This document shows, piece by piece, positions 36,014-46,567 of a DNA stretch of 64,000 bases (its first letter is position 1; every line of letters starts with the position of its first letter). The position numbers were made by a program, and so were the translations under genes. This DNA comes from Viscum album (Eukaryota; Streptophyta; Magnoliopsida; Santalales; Viscaceae). The stretch is from assembly GCA_963277665.1 (NCBI GenBank), contig OY728120.1, positions 939,349,195 to 939,413,194 of the forward strand, read 5' to 3'. The notes beneath the pieces were generated by a model. That model was given only the letters and a program-made list of their open reading frames with translations, did not search any database and was not told the origin of the DNA.

Positions 36014-36652
36014 GATGATAAAACACTTTTTTGTCTGTAACTTCTTCAGGCGATCTCGGTTTCACGAACCGTCAGTGGCAGTGCGACCATGACTTCGAGA
36101 TGGAATTTGTGATTCCAATATTGGATGTTTTTTTCGGGTTTTTGGATCGGTTACCTGAAGCGCTCGGAAAATAATAGATTTAATATTATTATTAAATCTT
36201 CGACCCACCATAACTCATGCTTACGACGTCCGATTGGCTTTCCCTCAATGGCGATATAATCCCGTCATTAATACGGTCGATTCAAGTCTAATGTTGGATA
36301 CTAAATTCTAGTTCGTGGTGCGGGGCCACGAAACACCGAATAATATTATTATTATTATTATTACGGGATCTTGAATCAGACATATCTATCTCATACGTTG
36401 TCGGAATGACGAATCGTCTGCGACATTGAGACCCTAGAATTACGACAGATGTTTCAAGACTAATTTTGGATATTTAATTCGCGGTTGAGGCGCGGGCCCC
36501 ACAAGGCCCGGTTCGCGCATGATGCGGTGAAATGAAACTTTTTCACTGGTTATCCGTTTGGGACCAATGGGTAGTCCATATCGTGTGTTTTTCTGTATGG
36601 ATCGCAATGGTGTGACTGGTTTGGTTAACCGGTGTCATTTGAAGTACGACTG

Positions 36653-37009
36653 GGTTGGATCGAACATGAATCCAACCGGGCCCTCGGAGCGGAAACGCTT
36701 ATAACTTGAGCTTCAGACGTCCGATTGACGTGCCTTCGACTTTGTTGGATTCCTCCTCATGAGACGGAACTTTTGGTATACTTCGCCTGAGGTTTGGACG
36801 CTGTTGTAATATGGCCGGGTTGGATTGTACCCAAAATCCAACCGGGCCCCTGGAACGGAAAAGCTAATAACTTTCAGACTGGACGTCCGTTTGAAGAACT
36901 GTCAACAGCGTTGGTGATCTTGTTGAGAAACGGTCCCTTTGAGTATACCCTATGAGAGTTCGAGATACAATTGAGATACGGTCGGGTTGGTTCACACACG
37001 AAACCAACC
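36653..37009 (+). repeat. Three hairpin units in solo LTR A'
   Basis: Hairpins at 36653-36677 and 36818-36843 use GGTTGGAT/ATCCAACC, and the third at 36985-37009 uses GGTTGGTT/AACCAACC. They align with 4083-4438 of LTR A. Confidence 0.9.
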
Positions 37010-38420
37010 GGGCCCCTGGGACGAAAAGGCTAATAACTCACAGACCAGGCGTCCGATTGACGCACCGTCTGTTGCGTTGAGACCCCTATGACGAGGCGGT
37101 CCTTTGAGATACTTCTTTGTGGTACTTTGAGATACTTGGAGTATCGACGTGTAGCTCGTGGAGCGGACCCTCCCAGAGACGAGCGTTCAGAGTACGGAGA
37201 CCGTGTAGCCGGCTGAGACCTGACGACTGCTTGACCGACTCGACTTGCAGTGAGTCGACTAGACCAGTGGACGGAGTACTACTTTGTTGGGTGAAGACCC
37301 ATGGCGGAAGGAGCACTACCTGTGTGACAGTGCAGACCCGTGGTACTCATCCGGAGAGTACCTCTGTAGGCTATTAGGGGGTGTGCACTACTGTGTTTGG
37401 GTGGCATACCCCGGCGGGAAGCACTACTGTGTTTGGGTGGCTGGCCCGCGGTACTCGATAGGAGGAGTACCTCAGCAATATTAGGTTAGTGAGCAGTACC
37501 TCGGAGTCGTGACAGGACCACTGTACACTCCAGAGACGGGACTCTTCAGCAGTTACAGTTTCGATAATGAAAATCCTGGATTGAGCTGAGTCTATGACCT
37601 TTGTGTTTACCTCATGATTGAGATGGGTCACTTGATAACTTAGGTATATGTATAGGCATATACCTGGGTAGTGGTTATCCGTTGATTTCATAATATTTGT
37701 GTTTCCTCATGATTGAGATGGGTTACTTGATAACTTGGGTATATGTATGGGCATATACCTAGGTAGAGGTTATCTGTTGAGATCTTCTTTGTGGTTATCC
37801 TTGTTGGATTTAGTGAGACCTTGAGGGTCTTGGGGTCCCTACTGAGTATCGTTATACTCACCCCTGCATGGGCTATGCCCGCACCTCATTGTGTTGGTTG
37901 CAGATGACGGGCAGCACAGACAGAGGCCAAGTGTTCGAGGACTGGATGGTACCCGGAGGTGGACCTCACGATGAGACAGTATCTGGTGGTGGACTTCATG
38001 ACGAGACGACACTCGGAGGAGGTTGACGGGCGAGAGTGTTGTGGAGGCTATCTGTACCTACCCTTTAGGTAGGATCTGTGGTGGACGATCCAGGAGCTGC
38101 GCTATCTGTACCTACCCTTCAGGTAGGATCCTTGGTGGACGATCTAGGAGCTTCTTGTCACCTTTCGGCTATTTTATCTTGTTCCTTGTACTTTACAATT
38201 GGGCTTGTATTTCCGTCCCCTTTACTTTCAGCACATCTTGTTTCAGTTTTACTTAGTGTTTTACTTCCGCTTGTACTCTGTGGTGTTTTGTTTACTTTTA
38301 TAAAGGCAATGCCTTCCCAGTTATCGGGATTTACGCCTTTGGTGCTAGTCGCCAGCCCCTGGCCTATGGAAGGCGGGCTTGGGGTTGTCACGGCACGGGC
38401 CCCGAGGACGGGTCGTGACA

Positions 38421-38425
38421 CCTCC
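38421..38425. repeat. Target site duplication of solo LTR A' (right)
   Basis: CCTCC, identical to 34060-34064. Confidence 0.9.
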
Positions 38426-38990
38426 TTTTTCTTACACCATTCCACAGAGGTGTGTAAGGAGGAGTAAGTTGGATAGGATCCCAAACTCCCGTAAGTAATC
38501 AATGAAGTCTTGATTAAGATTCTCTCCACCTCGGTCTAAGTGGATTTTCTTAATCTTCTTACCAAGATGGTTCTCAACTTCATTATTGTAATCCTTGAAC
38601 TTATCAAAAGAATTAAACGTATACCTCATTAAGTAGATATATCCATATATACTAAAATCATCAATAAAATTTCTAAAGTTTGAGTACCCGTCCCATTATT
38701 CAACTATAAATGGTCCATACACATCGGTATGAACCAACTCAAGAAGCTATTTGGCCCATTCACCTTTCCCGCTAAATGGGTATTTTGTCATTTTTCCTTG
38801 TAAACACGCTTGACATACACTTAGTTGTTTTAGTTTGAATGAATATAAATATCCATCTTGATGTAACTTTATTAGGAATTTATCATTTACGTGACCTAGT
38901 TGGTGATTCCAAAGTTGGGTGTGGTATGAGTCATGTAAAGTATCTTTTTTATCGATTTCCACTACTTGGATTGTGTAATCCAACACCTAA
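38426..38990 (-). pseudogene. Copia integrase, upstream half (element D)
   Basis: From 38986 down: LWNHQLGHVNDKFLIKLHQD then LSVCQACLQGKMTKYPFSG, the N-terminal zinc-binding (HHCC-type) segment, and 38629-38432: FDKFKDYNNEVENHLGKKIK, IHLDRGGENLNQDFIDYL, the second catalytic aspartate region. The integrase joins cDNA to host DNA. The solo LTR interrupts it after the stretch ending THLCGMV, near 38432. Stops are present besides the insertion. Confidence 0.88.
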
Positions 38991-39375
38991 AGATCATTGT
39001 ATAAATGTAGCCTACCAAAACAAATGCTATATTTGTAAAATAAGAAACATTCATTTCTGAACTTGAAGAAAAATACATATGTATCTATTATGGATACAGA
39101 AATAATGTTTTTGGTCATAGAAGGAACATAATAACAACCCTTTCTCACCAAGATCATCCCAGTCAGCAACATGAGGTGGTAGTCCCCGACAGCTGTAGTG
39201 GCAAGTCTATCTTTGTTGGATGCTCTTAGATCTACCTCCCCTTGTTCAATTTTATTGAATCAACATAGTTCCTATATTTTAATACATATATGAAAACTAT
39301 AAGCTATATCAAATACATAATTTGTAGAAATATATAAATTTCACTTGATAACAAACACACCTAAAGATTCCCCTT
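38991..39375 (-). pseudogene. Copia protease region, element D
   Basis: The minus strand reads KIEQGEVDLRASNKDRLATT (about 39255-39200) and RKGCYYVPSMTKNIISVSII (39140-39080), the downstream half of copia protease and its link to integrase. The catalytic aspartate region upstream (about 39350) is too eroded to recognise. Confidence 0.7.
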
Positions 39376-40160
39376 GCTTCTTTGGCTGGGTGCAGTTTTT
39401 CATCTAGTGGCCCCTCTTGCCACATGAAAAACAACAATATTCTTGTTCTCTTTCCTCCCCTTTGATCTTACAATTCTTGTAAGGGCATGAATAATCTTTG
39501 GGGTTAAATATCTTCACATTCCCTTTCCTATTATTCACTATAAGGATAGATGGATTGTCACGCTTCATATCTTTGTCCACTTGGTGAATGAGGATAAGAA
39601 GATCAGATAGATACTTCTAAATGTTGTTCATATTGAAATTAACAAAAAAACTGAAGAATATCTGAGTGGGTGATTTGAGAATGAAATCAGTACCTAGTTC
39701 TTTGGAGAGTTTAAACCCTATAACCTCTATGCGCTCAATATAGCCAATGAGCTTGACTATGTGAGGCACAACTGGGGAACCCACTCCAAGATTTCTCTAA
39801 AAGAACGCCTTAGATATCTCAAACCTTTCCTATCTTTCTCTCTCTTAGTAAAGACCATGAAGTTGTTTGATCATGCTATATGCATCCATGTTTTCATGAG
39901 ACGTCATGAGTTCACTAGATATTGATCAAAGAATCAAACATTGAACATCGAATGCATCATTCATATGTTTCTCATAGACCATGAAATCATCATCACTGAC
40001 CTCTTTGGCAGATAGATCAGGTAATACTGACTCCAGCACGTAAGACTTCCATTCAAGGTGTAGAACAACCCGATGGAATCTAAACAATTTCTAGAAGTTA
40101 CTACTGGTGAGGATGTTGTATTTATCCATAATAGATCACAGGGATAGTGTGGTTGATCTT
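39376..40160 (-). pseudogene. Copia gag with zinc knuckle, element D
   Basis: From about 40125 down the minus strand gives MDKYNILTSSNF, LEWKSYVLESVLPDL, YEKHMNDAFDVQCLIL, ELMTSHENMDAYSMIKQLHG, PHIVKLIGYIERIEVIGFKL, NFNMNNI and finally CCFSCGKRGH.MKNC at 39440-39385. The last is a CCHC zinc knuckle with a stop codon straight after the histidine. Gag packages element RNA. The sequence is readable almost end to end but has several stops. Confidence 0.85.
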
Positions 40161-42157
40161 GTTATTTTATTCTACAATTAAAAGAGAAAATTATTAGTAC
40201 TTTCTTGATTACATTTTATGAGAAATAATAAATTAATTTTATTAACTCTCCCGCTATTTTATCAAGTCTCAATGGCCCTCACCATTGAACTCAAAATGTC
40301 AAATTTCTTGGACATTCTAGTGGAAAGGATTCATATTCCCCTTCGTATAACCCCAAAAATATTTGGTCAAGCTATTTGAAGGTATTTAGGTAAGTAGTTA
40401 TTTTCCAATTGTGGGCTTGAAGCTCCTTGATCCATTGAGTGGACTCCCTAATCCTGAAATCCTGACTTGGATTTCCTCAACACTTGCCTCCAATATTACA
40501 CCAAGTCTTGCAAGGGGTACTCCTCTTGATTTAATATGGTTAAGTCTAACTTAATATTTTATTGCGGTATTTTTATATCTTATGTGTAAATTTATTATTA
40601 TCATTATCACATGCTTGTTAATATTAAGTGGAACTTACTTAAGTGATTAACCATGTATTTATAATATTTACGCATAAGCCTAATTTATTTTAGTTCCATC
40701 TTGCATGCTTGTTTAATTCATTAATTAATAAAATAAATTAAAAGGCATTATCATGATTTTTATAATGGTTAGTTAATCTATCAGTTTATAAACTAACCCT
40801 AACCTCGAGCTGAAATACCTTGAACGTTTTGGGTTCATGTTTACAACTTTCCACCTATCCACCTTTTTATCTCCTGGGATTGGTTTCATCTCACCTCCAG
40901 CTTGAACCGCCTATACTATCTTGGGAGATCCATATATTACATTTTTTTTAACTCAAATACAGGTGAGGGGTAAAAGGGGGGTTTACATAAAAGAAACCAT
41001 GGGCATGTAGGCCCTAGATATTAATGAGGAGAGATGGCTCACAGGACAACAATTTAATTAAAAGAAACCAATCACATACAAAGGTCTGGTCTAGCTCATG
41101 ATCATCAACATACATGCAATGAATTACATAATTAATAAAACTATCATTAAATTATTTAATCAGTATCATCAAGATAAATCATTCCCGAATCAATTAATTA
41201 TTATCTTTAATTCATCAATCCTTTTATCTTAATTCATTTTTCTAAATTTCCTTGAGATTCTCATCCTTGTACATAAATGTACCTTAGAGGTAACCTGATT
41301 AATACCTATTCAAATCTACCCATCATGTATTATATTAGTATACTATTTTACTATTCTTAAATATGGCATACATGATGCTTCAATGCATAGAGTAACAACC
41401 TGTAGTACTATTTATACATGATAAGTAGTTCTGAACATTACACAAACATTAAAGTTTTAAATTTTTGTAATTTTGTAAAGTACACGGTGTGTATTTCTGA
41501 CTACATGGAATGAACTACCTTCATCATATTTCCAAAAGTAAACACCTAGGGACTCAGTGTGTGAGGCGTAATTCAGATATTTCTAAGTACATGGCATGTA
41601 CAGTAGGAGACAAGTTGTGTTGTCTCTATGTTACATGGTTACCAGTCAGCTCAATCCATCTATGGGATACACAGATTCTCCCTTGACCCAAAGGAACTAC
41701 ACACCATGACCAGTGGTCCATGTGGCGTGTAATCTAGTAAGTGTGTGCCTATCTATCCCAGTCAACACGCGGTGTAAAATTAATTACACCACATGAATTA
41801 AATGGACATGGATTGAGTAATTTCTGAATTACTCCCAATTCTCTAAACACAATTACACGGTGTGTAGTCCAAATTAAACAGCATGTATTATAGGGAACAT
41901 GATGTGCAAATCCAAACACATGATTTGTACTTTCGTGTCACCTAGATAGAATCATCGGCACCTAATGATGAGTTACGCTCTTTAATTTTAATCTAAAAAT
42001 TATTCATTTCTATTAGATTTTTGAGAAACGAAAGAGAAATAACAAATATAAATATCCATATTACAAGAATGATTAACATTGAACTGGAAAACAAATTTAT
42101 GAAATCATAAATCATCAAAAAATTATTTAAATAATTATAAAAGATGATGAAATCTTC
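40161..42157 (-). other. Long leader of copia element D
   Basis: About 2 kb between primer-binding site and gag, with no coding match. Between 41460 and 41940 many short dyads of the ACACGGTGTGT / ACATGGCATGTA type cluster. It may include a further unrecognised insertion. Confidence 0.5.
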
Positions 42158-42169
42158 TCTGATACAACT
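42158..42169 (-). other. Primer-binding site of element D
   Basis: On the minus strand TTGTATCAGAGA follows the 5' LTR directly. It matches the initiator tRNA-Met type TGGTATCAGAG site with one change in the first 11 bases. Confidence 0.8.
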
Positions 42170-45100
42170 TGAAGGATCTGAATGTAGCGGAAGCGTGGTG
42201 GTTGGGAGGGCCCAACTTTTCCTTTGCCATAATCTATGACCAATCTAGGATCAATATAATAATATACACCAATATCCACATATTAAGATCAAAGATCTAT
42301 AAAAAATAAGAAAAGGGCACTGGATCCAAGAGATAGGATCTTGTGCATCATGTTTATAATTAATTTAAATAATTTCTAGAGAAATTAAATACCTAGATAT
42401 TTGGTACTTTCTTCATTGACTATGTTGATCATATTGAATGACCCTTCTAGATTGTCTCATTACACTTGTGAGGATCCAAACTAGAATCCCTATAGCGGTG
42501 ATCCACACATGATCTGATGGCCTTCGATCGACACCACTCATTATTTGGGTGCTAGTGTGGTGAAGCGAGTGTCTTGCGTCATTCTTTCCTAATTTCCTAT
42601 TCTTCAGTCTTGAATAATTTCTCTCATTCTTGAGAGGGGAGAGGATAGGATTCGAGAGAGAAATTATTTTTTCTTAACAATTCTCTCACCACAGGATATT
42701 CGGTTTACCAGGTGTAATGGCACAGTAGACGTAGCTATCTATTTAATGAAATGGGGTTTCAGTTACAATAGTTAATTGTGTAACAGCAATTAAATACATT
42801 CATAACCTTAAAGAAAACCCATGATACATAATAACAATAATAGCACCATTATTCTTGGTGCACCAACTTTCACAAAACAGAATCATAAATTAAATCCCAT
42901 TCCACATAATGATTACAGCATTATTATTATTTTTTCTTATTCCAACTAGTTAAATAATTATTTACCATCTTGAAAATAATTATTTTACAACCAGACCGAC
43001 CTTGGTCCTCTCGAACTCCACTTACATTTATTGAACACCCAAATAAATAAATAATTTATTCTCTTAAATAAATATTTTATTTAAAAACTAGTAAATAAAT
43101 ATTTATTAAATGTTTAGTAAAATAAATAAATATATTTTATTTTATTTCTGTGATACTTTTAACTTGAATAAAATTATTCTATGGTCTTGAGAATAATATT
43201 TATTTCATTAATTAAATTAAAATAGAATTTAATTGAGACAACAAAAAACACTTAGTGTGTGACCCTCTAGGATTCTTTCTCATTGGCATTATACAGGTTT
43301 TCCTAAAGTCCAAGAGTACTATCTAGCAATGGGTAAAGGCACCGATGGCCCCTCACTCGCCAGGTTCTTCGCTCGCACCCTCTGTTCCTTCTTCTCTCTC
43401 TCCCTCCTCTAGGGTTTTGAGAGTCTTTAGGAGATGCTTTTTTTTCCTCCTCATCCTGCCTCTTCGGCCTTTCTCACCTCCGGTTTCCTCCCAATCTCTT
43501 CTCGATGGAGGCTCTTTAGGGTTTTTCCCCATCTTTGGCTTGGCAGCGATTCATCTCTCAGAAGGTTGGTGGTCGCTCCCCTACCTTATCCTTTCTTGGG
43601 TTCCTCCTGAATCCCCTCTCTGATTTTTCTTCCCCTCTTCACTTCAACTTCCTCGATTTCACGGTTGGCCCGCTCCAATGAATATTCTACGCCTTTTCAC
43701 CGGCTTCCGCTCCTTAATATGACCTCGAGTTCCTCCGATCCTCTCCAGGTTGGTTCGGGAGAGTTGGATTATTGAGATTTTGGGCTTAGTGGCTCGGTGG
43801 TCGTGTATCTTCAAGGCGTCTTCCTCGATTTCGCAGTTGGTCCCCTTCCTCTTTCTTGGTTTTGGATTTTGATTTCGATGCTCATTGTTCTTTCTCGACC
43901 GCGTCAACCTTGCTCTGACCTAGAATTCCATCGCTCCTCTCCAGGTCGGATTTGGAGTGATGGACACATAGGGGTTTTGGTCCATGTGGTTCGACATTCG
44001 TGGAGCTTTCCCCATGGGTTTTATTTTTGGCCTTCTTCTGATTTTATCCTGCGATGTCTTTGATGATCCTTTGATGTTCGGTTGGTTTTGTGTGTTTGTT
44101 GTGTTTTGGGGTTGGTTTTGGTCGAAGGTGAGGGTTTTTTTATAGCGGTTTTGGTGGTTTTTCTTGTCCTTTGGTGTTCGGTGGGGTGTTCATCTTTTAT
44201 TTCGATTTCAATAGTGCTTTCGTGATGCTGATGATGGACTCTGGTGGCCTTCCTCATCGGCGATGGTAGACGAAGGGTGAATACATTTGGTGGGGTTTTT
44301 TTCGATGACAATAGTTCTTTAGTGATGATGGACTCTTGTGGCCATCCTCTTCGGCGATGGTAATCAAAGGGTGAATATGAACGGTGTGTGGATGGTTCAT
44401 CTTTCTCGAAATGCAATGAAGATGATGGTGAATGTTGTGTATGGAAGCTATGATAATGATGGTGATGTGTTTGGTGGAGAAGACGGTGATGTTGATCGCG
44501 GGATTCACAGGATATTTTTAATTTTTAATTTCATTCAAGACTGGTGTTACTGCAAGGTTCAGCTTTTTTCAGGGTGCATATCACGAGTCAGTTCGTGGTC
44601 CGATGTGGCGAAGATGGTCTGTGCTCATATTTTTAAATGGTTTTAGTTTTTAATTTGAATTTTGAAATCAGGCGGGTAAGTTCTTGTAAGGTTCCCACTT
44701 TTCCTTAAAGTGGATCTTTCAATAAAATAAAAAAATAAATTGACAGTAAAGGCACCCAAGAAAAAGAACTTAAAGTCACAATGATGACATCCACATATGA
44801 ATGCTCACTATGTAATATAATCCCTTTATCTCATATCTCATCAAGAAGGTTTCATGATAGTGTCATCAACCTGTCTTCTTGATATGTCTTTCTTTGAATA
44901 CCTGAAATAAAATCATTGTTACACCATGGCCATGGAATTTAGGGTGACGGATCTATTTCAATCAAAGAGCTGAGATATTAAATTCTATAAATAGAAGGGA
45001 CAAATCCTTCCTCAACTTATCCATTAATAACATGTCACTCATGATGCACCCAATGTACCCTACTCCCCGCCAACATATGGCATGAAGGTTTTCATTAGTA

Positions 45101-45572
45101 AATCAAAGTACGTGATTCGTGACACTCATTAATGATAATATTAATTTCTAAGGACCATTAAACATGCTCTTATATAAGAATATTTGATGACACCAAAACA
45201 AGCGAAATTCCTACAGGTGGGTCTATTCTCCAAACCTCCCAACTCAGAGATTATCATGTGAGAAATTCGTGAGAAGAAGTCTCATCTTCTTACAAGTACT
45301 TTCACCTGACGTTCTATATAATGTGTGTCCCATAATAGTATATCATTAAAATGCAGAACTATATTTAAGAATATTTTCATAGAAATTCAAGGTTCTCATC
45401 ATAGTGGGGAAATTCTATAACCTTATCAATTTGACAAAAAATCTAAGAAATTATTACATCATTTTCATGCAGAACAATGAAAAATATGTAATAAGATGTT
45501 TAATATTTAAATAAATCAAATATTCATGTAATAAAAGTACAAAAAGTTGGTTCTAAGACACCAAATCTATCA
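42170..45572 (-). mobile_element. 5' LTR of copia element D
   Basis: + strand ends are TGAAGGATCTGAAT and CCAAATCTATCA. It is homologous to 30021-31892 but is 3403 bp long because it contains the 1402-bp retroposon plus one copy of its target site. Without those it is about 1.99 kb. Confidence 0.9.
43344..44745 (+). mobile_element. PolyA-type retroposon with an 11-bp target duplication
   Basis: GTAAAGGCACC flanks it exactly (43333-43343 and 44746-44756); the other LTR has the uninterrupted site. It begins GATGGCCCC with C/T-rich, GC-richer DNA (TCTCTCTCCCTCCTCTAGGG) and ends in CAATAAAATAAAAAAATAAA. These are signs of target-primed reverse transcription. Reading frames at 43345-43623, 43797-44063 and 44338-44646 are short and unrecognised. 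It could be a LINE-derived non-autonomous element or a processed copy of a host mRNA; I see no LINE RT. Confidence 0.8.
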
Positions 45573-46552
45573 ACTGAATCCTCTCAATCACTTATGACTT
45601 ATTTTGAACCTTTATATATATTGGAAATGTAAGAGTAATTTTATACTAGATCAAAAGACGAAGTGTTTCCTCAAGATTCCTCACTAGAGACTCCTCATCT
45701 GGGAAAAGATTTGGGTAAAATTGTAGAAGTAGATTGAACTTGATCCCAAGATATCGCACCGACATAGTCTCTTTCTAAAATTACATTAGCTCTTTTCTCT
45801 TCACAACCTTTATGGTCGATGAAATAAACTCCATCTAAAACTCCTTCCGAAAGTCGACTCATGAAACATCTACCTCCATCCACTCACCATGGTATAGAAT
45901 CCACCACTAACGAACAACTCCTTTTATATGACTAACTTCTAAGGGGATACAATACTCCATCAAGGCTTGGATCAAACTAAAAGTGATCTCAAGTTCATCT
46001 AGTCAAATCTCTATCTCCACATCAGAAATTATTCCCTCATACTTCTCCATAGTCTACCACTAAAAATTTTATAATGTCATCTATCATTGATCATCATCCT
46101 CAATTAGATCAACCCTTCAGAGATCAACTGGGTCAGCTTGTTGAAACTCCTTTTTTTGATCCACATGTAGATGATGACCAAAAGCCATAGAAGAAAATGG
46201 AAACAAATTTTTTCTAATCCCAGTAGTATGGAAATTTATTAAGTTTTGTTTAATTCATTTTAACTTACTTCAATTTTCCCAGATCCAAAACCACCCAATT
46301 CAAATAAGAATACAAGTCATCATGATGCATGTACCTATCCTAAGTCTCTACCCTAAAAAGAGTTACACATCACTCGATTATTTAATAATCTCAGATTATG
46401 TTCATTGGATGATGGGGGACCAAAAATCCCATGTCCTAGAAAGTTTCCCTAGCCTATGACATGAACCAAGGTAAAATGGCACCATTTCCATACCAACCCT
46501 TGAAATAATAATTGTTCTTAATTATAAACTCCATATTATATCTCAACCATCA
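45573..46552 (-). pseudogene. Gag of gypsy element C
   Basis: From about 46000 down the minus strand reads SEFDLSLIQALMEYCIPLEV, FRKEFWMEF, VVKRKELM, then ETMSVRYLGIKFNLLLQFYP and EETLRLLI, similar in layout to gypsy gag where a tryptophan/phenylalanine-rich helix region is followed by the MSV-Y-KF block. Stops are frequent. Element D cuts the 3' end at 45573, and the rest lies at 29552-30020. The N-terminal part towards 46500 is too eroded to read. Confidence 0.65.
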
Positions 46553-46564
46553 CTTTTGATACAA
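46553..46564 (-). other. Primer-binding site of element C
   Basis: The minus strand TTGTATCAAAAG, three bases after the LTR end TGAAA, resembles the initiator tRNA-Met site with several mutations. Confidence 0.6.
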
Positions 46565-46567
46565 CTC

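Larger units (their letters stand above)
34065..38420 (+). mobile_element. Solo LTR of gypsy family A
   Basis: It starts TGTAAATACCC, ends GGGTCGTGACA, and is flanked by perfect CCTCC duplications. There is no internal sequence or second LTR, so unequal homologous recombination between two LTRs probably removed the body. It shares with 2020-6250 the start block, three GGTTGGNT hairpin units, GGTATATG hairpins, TGAGTAT/ATACTCA at 37843-37860 and the CCTACC pair. It differs in the centre: 35450-36040 is AT-rich where LTR A is GC-rich. Frames inside (for example 34988-35350, 38078-38467) are chance. Confidence 0.93.
30021..45572 (-). mobile_element. Ty1/copia element D, inserted in element C
   Basis: The minus strand gives 5' LTR (45572-42170), primer-binding site (42169-42158), a long leader, gag with zinc knuckle (about 40160-39380), protease, integrase, RT, RNase H (31920), polypurine tract and 3' LTR (31892-30021). 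The gag-protease-integrase-RT-RNase H order defines copia. Element C gag lies on one side (45573) and gag end/protease on the other (30020), so D is nested in C. No convincing target duplication: AGTAC on the left, ACTGA on the right. Confidence 0.9.

Noticed and set aside
30016..45577. Target duplication for copia element D
   Set aside because: AGTAC and ACTGA do not match; the duplication was mutated or the boundary rearranged.
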